Source: Serinicoccus chungangensis (GTDB lineage: Bacteria > Actinomycetota > Actinomycetes > Actinomycetales > Dermatophilaceae). Taken from it: DNA of 64,000 bases. Shown one piece after another: positions 1 through 7,927 of this stretch (positions are counted from its first letter, which is position 1; every line of letters begins with the position of its first letter). The stretch covers positions 476,379-540,378 of the forward strand of contig NZ_LQBL01000028.1 of the NCBI RefSeq assembly GCF_001483745.1, in the 5' to 3' direction. The translations under genes and the position numbers were made by a program. The notes below the pieces were generated by a model. It was not told the origin of the DNA. It did no database searches and worked only from the letters and a program-made list of their open reading frames with translations.

Positions 1-1
1 G

Positions 2-181
2 GTCACCCTCCCCCGGCCCGGGCCGACCGCCGGCGAGGAACTGCTCGCCGAGCACCTCGAGGACGCGCGCCGCATCCTGGCCGGCGCCGCTGGGGACCCG
101 TTGCCCGAGGCCGCCGACGACCAGGCGGGCGGTGCCCCGGAGCTGCGGTGGTTCGACCTGCCCGAGGTATGCCTGCGCTGA
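2..181 (+). CDS. C-terminal end of an unidentified protein (partial)
   Basis: An open frame enters from the left edge and stops at TGA 179-181, giving the last 59 residues. It is Ala/Glu-rich and ends in a segment reading ELRWFDLPEV. The composition fits coding DNA of this genome, including the rare GTA and TGC codons formed by the GGTATGCC word just before the stop. The start and any recognisable domain lie outside the window, so no function is proposed. Confidence 0.45.
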   Translation, partial: VTLPRPGPTAGEELLAEHLEDARRILAGAAGDPLPEAADDQAGGAPELRWFDLPEVCLR

Positions 182-522
182 CTCCCCGCGAACGGATCGG
201 TGGTGTCTGTCGGTCGTCGGCGCGCGGCAACCGGGCTGCGGGGCCGCGCCGGCTCACGGGCCGCGCTCGCCCCCCCGGGCCAACGCCGGGCGGAGCAGCC
301 CCACGGGTCACGTCGGTATCACTGGCATCACGGTGCGGAGATGTGGCGATCTGCCGGGGATATAAGACCGGCCTACGGCATCGTCCCCGCACGGTGGTGA
401 GCCTGTGACGTCTGTGGCGCAGGTGCCGGAGGACCCTCGTGGACCGACCACCGAGCGGCCCGACCGGCCGGGCTGGCCGGGCTGGCCGGGCTGGCCGGGC
501 TGGCCTGACCGGCCGGGCTGGC
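182..522. other. Intergenic stretch without a recognisable gene
   Basis: No convincing open frame lies here. The stretch separates the rightward partial gene from the leftward sulfur operon, so it holds the 3' ends of both. The only structure I see is the 9-nt tandem repeat at its right end (468-521). No classical hairpin plus T-tract is visible. Confidence 0.5.
468..521. repeat. 9-bp GC minisatellite
   Basis: The unit CCGGGCTGG is repeated head to tail from 468 to 503, followed by one degenerate unit (CCTGACCGG) and a last perfect unit at 513-521. The array ends two bases before the stop codon of the leftward DsrE-like gene. It may form strong secondary structure and act as a transcriptional barrier, or it may be a simple slippage product. 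Confidence 0.8.
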
Positions 523-1152
523 TCACACGAAGACGATCTGGGCGCCCTGGGCGATCTCGACGAAGTCGCCGGCGCTGATGACGCCCTCGACACCGGGGTG
601 CAGGTCGGCCTCGAGCATCTTGGCCATGTCGAAGCTGAGCCTGCAGGCATACAGGTGCGCACCTGACGCCTGCAGGAGGTCGAGGAACTCCGGAACCGTC
701 GGGATGTCCTGCTCGGCCATCTGCCGCTTGAGCATCCGGGTCGCCATGCCGGTCATCCCGGGCAGGTTGCCGAGGACCTGCGGCACCGACGCGTGCTCCA
801 GCCCGGGCCGGACCCGGCCGAGGTCGTCGAGGTGCATGGCGGTGTTGCCGGCCAGGGTGAAGCGCAGCTTGTCGTTGGTCTTCGTGTTGACGATGTCCAG
901 GCCCCAGAAGGTGAAGAAGAGATGGACCTCCACCCCCTCGCCCAGGGCGGCGTTGCCCATGATGAGCGCGGGGTAGGCCATGTCGAGGTTGCCCTTGGAG
1001 CAGATGAACGCCATCTTGCGCGGGCCCTCGTAGCTCGTCGTCGTGGTCACCGCGGTGTCCTCGCCGGTCTGCACCGTCCGGGTCGTCCGGGGCGCGTCGC
1101 CGAAGTCGGGGAGGATGAAGCCCTCCGGCAGGGTGCTGGTGGTCGTGGTCAC
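523..1152 (-). CDS. DsrE/DsrF-like sulfur carrier family protein
   Basis: 209 residues. After a short N-terminal extension the protein shows a DsrE/DsrF/DrsH-like fold sequence: KMAFICSKGNLDMAYPALIMGNAAL, split here only by the quotation, then VHLFFTFWGL, and a C-terminal region with an IPTVPEFLDLL segment. Cysteines that could carry persulfide are in FICSKG and HLYACRL. DsrE-type proteins transfer or store sulfane sulfur and often accompany TusA/DsrC partners. It lies 12 nt downstream of the DsrC/TusE-like gene, in one leftward operon with the broken sulfide:quinone oxidoreductase. The family assignment is firm; the exact substrate is inferred from the neighbours. Confidence 0.8.
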   Translation of the reverse strand: MTTTTSTLPEGFILPDFGDAPRTTRTVQTGEDTAVTTTTSYEGPRKMAFICSKGNLDMAYPALIMGNAALGEGVEVHLFFTFWGLDIVNTKTNDKLRFTLAGNTAMHLDDLGRVRPGLEHASVPQVLGNLPGMTGMATRMLKRQMAEQDIPTVPEFLDLLQASGAHLYACRLSFDMAKMLEADLHPGVEGVISAGDFVEIAQGAQIVFV

Positions 1153-1164
1153 GGGATCGCCTCT

Positions 1165-1479
1165 CTAGACGCAGCCGACGGGTTTGCGCAGACCGGCCAG
1201 CCACGCCATCTTCTTGGCCGGTTTGCCGGGGTAGAGCCCGAAGAGGACCTTGATGTCGAAGCCACCGACGGTCTGCATCCGCCGCAGCGTCGGCGTGACC
1301 CCGGTCCGGGCCGAGTCCTCGCGCATGAAGCGCAGCGGAGCCAGGTGCTCCTCGTCGAGCTCGATCCCGATGAGGGTCGCGAGCTCGGTCGCCAGCTCCT
1401 CGCTCCACTGGTCGCGGTCGGTGAGGAAGCCTTCCTCGTCGACGGCGAAGGACCGTCCGTTCAGGGTGTTGGTGGGCAT
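1165..1479 (-). CDS. DsrC/TusE-like sulfur relay protein
   Basis: 104 residues, the usual length of TusE/DsrC. The N-terminus (MPTNTLNGRSFAVDEEGFL) and the C-terminal PVGCV with the penultimate cysteine are characteristic. That Cys accepts or donates sulfur in this family. The second, upstream cysteine of true dissimilatory DsrC is absent, so this is TusE/DsrC-like rather than a full dissimilatory DsrC. It sits three bases downstream of the SQR pseudogene and just upstream of the DsrE-like gene. The likely role is passing sulfane sulfur formed by sulfide oxidation. Confidence 0.82.
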   Translation of the reverse strand: MPTNTLNGRSFAVDEEGFLTDRDQWSEELATELATLIGIELDEEHLAPLRFMREDSARTGVTPTLRRMQTVGGFDIKVLFGLYPGKPAKKMAWLAGLRKPVGCV

Positions 1480-1482
1480 GGG

Positions 1483-2552
1483 TCAGTGCTCCTCCGCCGG
1501 CTTCTTGCCGGCCATCGACAGGTGGGCGGTGACGGGCAGCCGGTGACCGGGCAGCAGGACCCGCCAGTAGACCTGCTCGAAGGCCAGCTTGCCCAGGTGG
1601 TTGACGCGCGAGGGGGTCAGCAGCCGCATCGGTCCGGCGACGGGCAGCGGGAAGGCGCCCTTGAGGGGTTGGGTGTCGTAGTTGAAGTCGAGCAGCAGCG
1701 CCTGGCCGCGGCCGGACTCGACGAAGCAGTTGGCGTGCCCGTCGAAGGAGTTCGGCAGCGGCTGTCCCGCGACGGCGGCGAGGAAGTTGTCGACGAACAG
1801 CTCGGTGGCGAAGTGCGCCACCGAGCCGGCCTTGGAGGTCGGTATGTCGCTCGCGTCGCCGAGGACGAAGATCCGCTCGTGCTCCCGGCTGCGCAGCGTG
1901 TGCGGGTCGACCGGGACGAACCCGGCGTCGTCGCCGAGCCCGGAGTCGACGACGAACTGCTGGCCGGTGTGCGGCGGCACCGTCACCAGCAGGTCGAAGG
2001 GCAGCTCGCGGCCGTCGTAGGCGACCAGCCGCCGGCGCTCGTCGTCGATCCGCTCCACGGCGAAGTCGGCGGCGAGGCGGATGCTGCGCACGTGCACGAG
2101 CAGCCGGCCGGAGTCGAAGCGGGCAGCGCATCCCTCAGCGCGACGGCGCCCTCGTGGGTGTAGAACTCGTGCACCGTGTCGCGCCACAGCGCCCCGTCGG
2201 CCATCCCGGGCACGAGGTCGGGCCGGGGCACGGAGCCGCTGGCGATGACGAGCCAGTCGTAGTCCAGCAGGTCACCGCCCGCCAGCTCGACCTGCCGCCG
2301 CCCGGGGTGGACGAGGCGGACGGCCTCCTGCCGGAAGGTCGCCCGGCCGGGCAGGAAGTCCCGACGGTCCTTGAGGACCCGGTCCGGGTCCATCCAGAAC
2401 GGCACGAAGAGGTAGCCGGGCTGGTAGTGGTGGTCGACGTCCCGGTCGACCACGGTGATCGACCAGTCGTGGTCGAGGACCTTGGCGAGGTGGTTGGCGG
2501 CCATGGTGCCCGCGGTGCCCGCCCCCAGGATCAGGAGCCTGTTCAAGACCAC
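1483..2552 (-). pseudogene. Sulfide:quinone oxidoreductase-like gene, frameshifted and internally deleted
   Basis: The N-terminal half, from GTG 2552, carries the FAD-binding LLILGAGTAGTMAANHL and the SQR-like HHYQPGYLFVPF and VIASGSVPRP segments. Near 2125 the reading frame must shift by one base: a G appears missing in GCGCTGCCCGC, and adding it restores ALARFDSGRLLVHV. The second half continues in another frame with typical SQR features (DLLVTVP, GDASDIPTSKAGSVAHF, FDGHANCFVESG, DFNYDTQP). Directly after LLVHV about 60-70 residues expected in this family are missing. That region normally contains the MPIKCPVAP segment with a redox cysteine and a second Rossmann strand. With two independent lesions the product is probably inactive. 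Confidence 0.8.
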
Positions 2553-2573
2553 ATACTACGCCCTGTCGTATAT
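2552..2573 (-). promoter_or_regulatory. Candidate operator/promoter region of the sulfur operon
   Basis: This AT-richer island just upstream of the leftward GTG contains imperfect inverted arms: read leftward, TATACG, then a short spacer, then CGTAGTAT. Sulfide-responsive ArsR or CsoR-type repressors use small dyads at such positions. The symmetry is imperfect and no regulator gene is adjacent, so this is only a candidate. Confidence 0.2.
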
Positions 2574-2627
2574 CGTGGCGCACCGCGGTCAGCCTCGTCG
2601 CGGACATCCCCCGTCCGTCGGGCGCAC

Positions 2628-2639
2628 TAGCGTGGCCGC
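2628..2639 (+). promoter_or_regulatory. -10 element for a leaderless start (TAGCGT)
   Basis: TAGCGT at 2628-2633 lies six bases before the ATG at 2640. Transcription would therefore begin at or next to the start codon. The same TANNNT box with 6-7 nt spacing precedes other starts in this window (16378, 17360, 24332, 56686 and the short ORF at 62244). No Shine-Dalgarno sequence is present between box and ATG. Confidence 0.45.
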
Positions 2640-2939
2640 ATGACCGAGGACCCGGACCTGGAGTTCACCGGGGAGGTGGTCGAGTGGCGTGGGCCGGCCC
2701 CCTTCCACTTCCTCGTCACCCCGCCGGAGGAGAGCGCGTGGCTCACCCGGGTGATGCGCGAGGTCACCTACGGGTGGGGGATGGTGCCGGTCGAGGGCCG
2801 CGTGGGCGGCACCACGTTCACGACCTCGCTCTGGCCCCGGCAGGGGTCCTTCTGGGTACCGCTCAAGGACGCCGTGCGCCGTGCGGAGGGGATCGAGCTC
2901 GGCGACGTCGTCACGGTGGGGCTGACCCTCCGTTCCTGA
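2640..2939 (+). CDS. DUF1905 domain protein
   Basis: 99 residues, a single complete DUF1905 domain. Visible hallmarks are LEFTGEVVEWRGPAPFHFL at the start, the central YGWGMVPVEGRVGGTTFTTSL, and the C-terminal AEGIELGDVVTVGL. The domain forms a small beta-barrel of unknown biochemical function, often fused to a YdeI/OmpD-associated domain; here it stands alone. It is transcribed divergently from the sulfur operon and stands 120 nt before the TelA operon. Confidence 0.85.
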   Translation: MTEDPDLEFTGEVVEWRGPAPFHFLVTPPEESAWLTRVMREVTYGWGMVPVEGRVGGTTFTTSLWPRQGSFWVPLKDAVRRAEGIELGDVVTVGLTLRS

Positions 2940-2965
2940 GAAGGGTGGCCCCCGTGTGAAAAGGT

Positions 2966-2992
2966 GGAACCCGGGACACAATGGGGACGTCG
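2966..2992 (+). promoter_or_regulatory. Candidate ECF-sigma promoter upstream of telA operon
   Basis: GGAAC (2966-2970), 17 bases, then CGTCG (2988-2992) resembles the GGAAC / CGTT pattern used by actinobacterial stress ECF sigma factors such as SigE, SigH and SigR. It lies about 65 bases before the telA start. The -10 half deviates by one base, so the call is tentative. Confidence 0.25.
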
Positions 2993-3059
2993 CACGCGCG
3001 ACCTGCACATGCCCCGGCGGGGGCGGGCGCCCCCGCACCAGGCACCTCGAGGAGAGACG

Positions 3060-4313
3060 ATGACCGACCAGCCGCAGCCGCTCGCCGCGCCGGAGCCCCA
3101 GGCGGACCCCCTGGTGCTCACCGCCCCCTCCGCGTCCGAGCCGGTCGCCCAGACCGCGGCCCCGCGCATGGCGCCCCAGGTGGACCCGGAGGCGATGCCG
3201 GCCCTGGACGCCAAGGTCGAGGCATACCTCGCCGGTCTGACCGAGACCGAGACCCGCTCGCCGGAGTTCGCCCAGCGTGCCGCGGACGTGCGCACCATGG
3301 GCGACGCCGACATCCGCGCCGCCGCCGAGACCTCGAACCGCCTGCTCAAGTCCCCGGTCCGGGCCATCCAGCAGGGCGGGGTGTCGAAGGAGTCGAAGGT
3401 CGCGCAGACCCTCACCGAGCTGCGGCACACCGTCGAGGACCTCGACCCGGCGCAGGCGACCGGGGTGAAGAAGTGGTTCGAGCGGTTGCCCTTCTCGGAC
3501 CGCCTCACGAAGTACTTCCAGAAGTACGAGTCGGCGGAGAAGCATCTCGACGCGATCCTGCACGCCCTGCGCAGCGGCCAGGACGAGCTGGCCAAGGACA
3601 ACGCGGCGCTGAACATGGAGAAGCAGCAGTTGTGGGAGTCGATGGGCCGGCTCAACCAGTACGTCTACATCGCCGAGCAGCTGGACGCCAAGGTCGCGGC
3701 GACCATCGCCGAGCTGGACACCAGCGACCCGGACCGCGCCAAGGCGATGCGCGAGGACGTGCTCTTCTACGTCCGGCAGAAGCACCAGGACCTGCTCACC
3801 CAGCTCGCGGTCTCGATCCAGAACTACCTGGCGATCGACATCGTCATGAAGAACAACATCGAGCTCATCAAGGGCGTCGACCGGGCCTCGACCACCACGG
3901 TGTCGGCCCTGCGCACCGCGGTCCTGGTGGCCCAGGCGCTCAACAACCAGAAGCTCGTGCTCGACCAGATCACGGCGCTCAACCAGACCACCTCCCAGAT
4001 GATCCAGAGCACCAGCGAGCTGCTGCGGGACAACTCGGTGGCGATCCAGGAGCAGGCGGCCTCCTCCACGCTGGGGCTGGAGCAGCTGCAGGCGGCCTTC
4101 ACCAACATCTACGCCACCATGGACGCGATCGACGAGTTCCGGGTCCAGGCCCTGGACGGCATGTCGCAGACCATCGGGGTTCTCGAGGGCGAGGTCGAGA
4201 AGTCCCGCACCTACCTGGACCGGGCCCGTCGCACGGACGGCCGGCTGGCCGGCGGACAGCTGGACCTGGACGGGGGCCGGCCGGGCGGGTCGCTGTCGTC
4301 GGGGCCGCGCTGA
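3060..4313 (+). CDS. telA: TelA/KlaA family toxic-anion (tellurite) resistance protein
   Basis: 417 residues from the ATG at 3060, preceded by GAGGAGAG. After a disordered Pro-rich N-terminus of about 40 residues the protein is almost entirely helical and matches TelA throughout: SPVRAIQQGG, WFERLPFSDRL, KYFQKYESAEKHLDAIL, then YVYIAEQLDAKV and LNQTTSQMIQSTSELL. TelA proteins are cytoplasmic, accompany Ter-type stress systems, and lack a proven enzymatic activity. The gene opens a ten-gene unit of overlapping genes that contains a PknG kinase, PP2C phosphatase, vWA and FHA proteins. This suggests that TelA here is an effector or scaffold of a phosphorylation-controlled stress pathway. Confidence 0.9.
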   Translation: MTDQPQPLAAPEPQADPLVLTAPSASEPVAQTAAPRMAPQVDPEAMPALDAKVEAYLAGLTETETRSPEFAQRAADVRTMGDADIRAAAETSNRLLKSPVRAIQQGGVSKESKVAQTLTELRHTVEDLDPAQATGVKKWFERLPFSDRLTKYFQKYESAEKHLDAILHALRSGQDELAKDNAALNMEKQQLWESMGRLNQYVYIAEQLDAKVAATIAELDTSDPDRAKAMREDVLFYVRQKHQDLLTQLAVSIQNYLAIDIVMKNNIELIKGVDRASTTTVSALRTAVLVAQALNNQKLVLDQITALNQTTSQMIQSTSELLRDNSVAIQEQAASSTLGLEQLQAAFTNIYATMDAIDEFRVQALDGMSQTIGVLEGEVEKSRTYLDRARRTDGRLAGGQLDLDGGRPGGSLSSGPR

Positions 4314-4314
4314 G

Positions 4315-4938
4315 GTGGGCTTCTCCGACCTCCTGGACCGGATGCTGGGGCGCCCGGCACCCGGTGACGACCGGCTGGAGCTGCCCGCTCCCCCGACCGC
4401 CCAGGACGTGCACGAGGCGCTCGGCTCGACCGAGGAGCTCCTGGGCTCCAGCGCCCTCCCCTCGGTCGTCGTCGCCCGCGGCGCCCGCGTCATCGACACC
4501 GTGCGCGACACCCTGCCGCGGCTGGAGAAGCTCAGCGGCAGCGACCTCGGCTACACCGTCGTCGCCACCGCGACCGACTACCTGCCGGAGGCCATCGGGG
4601 CCTACCAGCGCCTCCCCCGGCGGTATGCCGACACCCGGCCGGTCGACGGCGCCAAGACCTCCCTCATGGTGCTCGTCGACCAGCTCGACCTGCTCGGGCT
4701 GACGATGGACCGGGTCTTCGACGCGGTCTACCGCCAGGACGCCCAGGAGCTGGTCGCGCAGGGTCGGTTCATCGCCGAGAAGTTCGGCTCCTCCGGCGCC
4801 GGCGGCTCGTTGCGCATCACCGAGGAGGAGCACGTCCCGGCGCCCGCGCCCGGCGGGTCGGCCGAGGCGCCCGGCAGCACGGACGACGGGGCGGACGGGG
4901 TGAGCCCGCTGACGCCACCGCAGGGAGGGGCACGATGA
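4315..4938 (+). CDS. Conserved operon protein of unknown function next to telA
   Basis: 207 residues from a GTG one base after the telA stop; the stop overlaps the next ATG (ATGA). The first 160 residues are predicted helical (GFSDLLDRMLGRP, PSVVVARGARVIDTVRDTLPRLEKL, SLMVLVDQLDLLGLTMDRVF). The last 40 residues are a Pro/Glu/Gly-rich tail. There are no cysteines, signal peptide or membrane helices, and I recognise no family. Its position suggests it works physically with TelA or the AAA+ protein that follows. Confidence 0.8.
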   Translation: MGFSDLLDRMLGRPAPGDDRLELPAPPTAQDVHEALGSTEELLGSSALPSVVVARGARVIDTVRDTLPRLEKLSGSDLGYTVVATATDYLPEAIGAYQRLPRRYADTRPVDGAKTSLMVLVDQLDLLGLTMDRVFDAVYRQDAQELVAQGRFIAEKFGSSGAGGSLRITEEEHVPAPAPGGSAEAPGSTDDGADGVSPLTPPQGGAR

Positions 4939-6710
4939 GCACGAGCACGGGGACGGGCGCGGTCAGGGACGCGGTCGAGCTGCTCGCCCGGGTGGGCAGG
5001 GAGGCCGGGCTGGACGAGCGCGCGGCGCGCGCGGAGGGGCAGGTCATCGCCGCCGCGGTGCTCGAGCAGCCCGGGCCGAGCAGCGCGCACACGCTGTGGG
5101 CCGGCGCGTTCGACCGGCCGGCGAGCGACTTCTTCGGCGCGGTGCCCCGGGGCCGCAGGTATGCCTCGATCCCCACCCCGCTGCTCTCGACGCTCGTCGC
5201 CGAGCGGAGCCCACGCGCGTCGGGGTATGCCCGGGCGCTCGCCGACGTCGCCACGGCGGCCTGCACCCTGCCCGGGGCGGGCCAGCTCAGCATCGGGAAG
5301 GCCACCTCGGTGGGGCGCACCCAGCTGGCGGCCGCCGGCGTGGCGCCGGCCCACGGGGCCGGGACGGCGACCGAGGGGCTCACCCCGCCCGACGCGGCAC
5401 CGGCCGTCGGCCCCGGCCCCGTCACCGGCGCGGGCGCGCTCGACCCGGGTCAGCTGCATACCTGGTCCAGCGCGCTGCTGCGGCGCGCGCAGGAGCAGTC
5501 CGCCCGGTTGGGCGAGCTGCTGGGGCAACCATCCGCGACGCCCGGTGGGGACCAGGGGCAACCATCCACGACGCCCGGTGGGGACCAGGGGCAACCATCC
5601 ACGACGCCCGGTGGGGACCAAGGGCAACCATCCACGACGCCCGGTGGGGACCAGGGGCAACCATCCACGACGCCCGGTGGGGTGCCGGCGGGCGAGACCG
5701 AGCAGGCCGTAGCCGAGACGCCACCGGAGGAGCCGGAGGCCGAGGCCGAGCCGGAGCGCTCGGTGGAGGAGCTGCTCGCCGAGCTCGACGAGCTCATCGG
5801 GCTGGAGCGGGTGAAGGCCGAGATCCACCGGCAGGTCGCGGTGCTCAAGATGGACGCGCGACGGCAGGAGGCCGGGCTCAAGGTCGCCACCCTGACGCGG
5901 CACCTGGTCTTCGTCGGCAACCCGGGCACCGGCAAGACGACCGTCGCCCGGCTGGTGGGAGGCATCTACCGCGCGCTCGGCCTGCTGAGCAAGGGCCAGC
6001 TCGTCGAGGTGGACCGCAGCGAGCTGGTGGCCGGCTACCTCGGCCAGACCGCCGCCAAGACGGCGGAGGTCGTGGGCAGCGCGCACGGCGGGGTCATCTT
6101 CATCGACGAGGCCTACAGCCTGGGCGGGGACCAGTACGGCAAGGAGGCCATCGACACCCTCGTCAAGGAGATGGAGGACCACCGCGAGGACCTCGTGGTC
6201 ATCGTCGCGGGCTACCCCGACCCGATGGCCGACTTCATCGCGACCAACCCGGGCCTGGAGAGCCGTTTCCGTACCATCATCGACTTCGCGGACTACACCG
6301 ACGAGGAGCTGGCCGCCATCCTGCAGCACCTCGCCGCGCAGATGGACTACGACCTGAGCGGGCCGGCGCTCACCCGGTTCACCGAGATCCTGGCGGCCAC
6401 GCCACGGGGCCCCAGCTTCGGCAACGGCCGGTTCGCGCGCAACCTGCTCGAGGCCGCGATCGGCCGGCACGCGTGGCGGCTGCGCGACACGGAGGGGGTC
6501 TCGGTGGAGGAGCTGCGCACGCTGCAGCGGGAGGACTTCGAGGACCGGGACGCGATCGACCTCTCGGTCACCGGCGAGGGGCCGACCGACGACGGGCCGG
6601 CCGACGTGCAGGACCTCGACCGGGCGACCGACGAGGGCCGGACCGACGCGGGTCCGAGCGACGCGGGTCCGAGCGACGCGGGTCCGAGCCACGGGCAGGA
6701 CCCGGCGTGA
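4935..6710 (+). CDS. CbbX/SpoVK-like AAA+ ATPase with Pro-rich repeat linker
   Basis: 591 residues. The N-terminal helical domain (about 1-195) is followed by a linker with five tandem 11-residue units GQPSTTPGGDQ, then an acidic stretch. The AAA+ module of the CbbX/EccA type covers about 275-525: Walker A GNPGTGKTT near residue 330, Walker B VIFIDEA near 390, sensor-like LESRF, and the C-terminal lid with FGNGRFARNLLE. The C-terminal tail contains three DAGPS repeats. This family remodels protein complexes as hexamers. It overlaps both neighbours by four bases and probably remodels TelA, vWA or FHA assemblies of the same operon. Confidence 0.88.
   Translation: MSTSTGTGAVRDAVELLARVGREAGLDERAARAEGQVIAAAVLEQPGPSSAHTLWAGAFDRPASDFFGAVPRGRRYASIPTPLLSTLVAERSPRASGYARALADVATAACTLPGAGQLSIGKATSVGRTQLAAAGVAPAHGAGTATEGLTPPDAAPAVGPGPVTGAGALDPGQLHTWSSALLRRAQEQSARLGELLGQPSATPGGDQGQPSTTPGGDQGQPSTTPGGDQGQPSTTPGGDQGQPSTTPGGVPAGETEQAVAETPPEEPEAEAEPERSVEELLAELDELIGLERVKAEIHRQVAVLKMDARRQEAGLKVATLTRHLVFVGNPGTGKTTVARLVGGIYRALGLLSKGQLVEVDRSELVAGYLGQTAAKTAEVVGSAHGGVIFIDEAYSLGGDQYGKEAIDTLVKEMEDHREDLVVIVAGYPDPMADFIATNPGLESRFRTIIDFADYTDEELAAILQHLAAQMDYDLSGPALTRFTEILAATPRGPSFGNGRFARNLLEAAIGRHAWRLRDTEGVSVEELRTLQREDFEDRDAIDLSVTGEGPTDDGPADVQDLDRATDEGRTDAGPSDAGPSDAGPSHGQDPA
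5523..5681 (+). repeat. 33-nt in-frame tandem repeat (five units)
   Basis: Five copies begin at 5523, 5556, 5589, 5622 and 5655, each encoding GQPS(A/T)TPGGDQ; the last is shortened after TPGG. The copies are nearly identical at DNA level and keep codons that are rare elsewhere in the gene (CAA, CCA). This indicates recent expansion by slippage or recombination rather than old divergence. Copy number is likely to vary between strains. Confidence 0.9.
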
Positions 6711-7927
6711 GCACCCCGCAGGGCGGGTCTGCGGCCTCCGCCCGACCGGCCCCGACGACGACCCCCGCGGCCACCACATCGACGGCCGCCGCTGCGTCGG
6801 GGAGTGCGCAGACCCCGTCGCAGACCCAGCCCGGGACCGGTCAGCCCGCCGGGCGCGCCCTGACCGCGCGGCAGCAGCGGCGGCGGGACGAGACGTCCAG
6901 CACCCCCCGGCTCCTGCGGCTGGCCCGGGCCGGGGCGGCCGCGGCCGCGCTGCTCACCGGGGTGGTCGCCACCGGGACCTTCTCGACCGACGGGATCAAC
7001 GCCACCCCCAACGTCGTCGCCGACCAGTGGGCGGCCGCCGAGCAGGCGAGGGTCGACATACCCCGCGCCGACCTGCTCGCCGCCCAGCGGGTCACCGACC
7101 CGGACGGCGTAGACCAGCAGACGCTGGAGGCCTACGACGAGGTGCTGCGGGCGGCGGCCACCGACCTCAGCCGCATGGGCGACGACGCCGGGGTGGCCGC
7201 CGGCGACTGGAGCGCCTTCGTCACCGGGGTGGAGCGGGCCGCGGCGCAGGAGTCCACGGACGTGTATGCCGACGCCTCGCGTCTCGCAGGCATAGCGACC
7301 GAGCAGGTCGCCGCGGTGGCGGACGCCCGCGCCGACGCCCTGCTCACCGGGTCACGCTCGGTGCTCACCACCGTGGTGGGCACCCTGGGCGTCGTCGTCC
7401 TCGTCGGGATCATGGTGTGGCTGGCGCTGCGCACCCGGCGGATCGTCAACCTCCCGCTCGCGGGCGCCACGCTCATCACCGCCGGCCTCACCTGGTTGTC
7501 GGTCAACCCCGGTGCCCTGCCGCTGGACTACGACCAGTACGTCGAGGACACCCGCGCCTCCACCACCGCGCTGCAGGAGGTCTACCAGGCCCGTACCGCC
7601 CAGGTCGCCGCCGCCGGCGGGGTGGACGTGGATGCCCCGGAGCAGCAGGTGACCGAGGCCACGCAGGCGCTGGAGCGGCTCGACGACCCCGAGCTGGAGC
7701 AGGCGTGGTCCGAGGTCTCCTCCGGGGAGGACCCGGCGGCGAGCGCCGACGCCTACGCCCAGGTCGAGAGCGCCCTGGCCGACCGGGTGAGCGACGACCT
7801 GGCCAGCGTCGACCCCGGCGTCGGCGCACCGGCGGCCCTCACCGCGGCCGGCGCGCTGCTCCTGGGTGTCGTGGCGGCGGGTCTGGCCTGGACCGGCATC
7901 ACCCAGCGGCTGCGGGACTACCGGTGA
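6707..7927 (+). CDS. Four-helix membrane protein (GlnX-like position in PknG operon)
   Basis: 406 residues from a GTG overlapping the previous stop. A 70-residue disordered cytoplasmic N-terminus leads to membrane helices at about 74-94, 220-241, 249-267 and 377-398. Two large extracytoplasmic loops (about 95-219 and 268-376) are helical and acidic. This layout of two outer helical sensor loops resembles GlnX, the sensor partner of PknG in mycobacteria and corynebacteria, although I see no strong motif that proves homology. Inference: it transmits an extracellular or envelope signal to the PknG kinase encoded three genes downstream. Confidence 0.7.
   Translation: MSTPQGGSAASARPAPTTTPAATTSTAAAASGSAQTPSQTQPGTGQPAGRALTARQQRRRDETSSTPRLLRLARAGAAAAALLTGVVATGTFSTDGINATPNVVADQWAAAEQARVDIPRADLLAAQRVTDPDGVDQQTLEAYDEVLRAAATDLSRMGDDAGVAAGDWSAFVTGVERAAAQESTDVYADASRLAGIATEQVAAVADARADALLTGSRSVLTTVVGTLGVVVLVGIMVWLALRTRRIVNLPLAGATLITAGLTWLSVNPGALPLDYDQYVEDTRASTTALQEVYQARTAQVAAAGGVDVDAPEQQVTEATQALERLDDPELEQAWSEVSSGEDPAASADAYAQVESALADRVSDDLASVDPGVGAPAALTAAGALLLGVVAAGLAWTGITQRLRDYR

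Noticed and set aside
308-2131. Long open frame of about 600 codons antisense or out of frame to the sulfur genes
   Set aside because: Arg/Pro/Ala-rich shadow typical of high-GC DNA; the DsrE, DsrC and SQR frames explain the region.
5523-5681. CRISPR-like regular repeat
   Set aside because: Repeats are contiguous without spacers, in frame, and encode a Pro/Gly linker.
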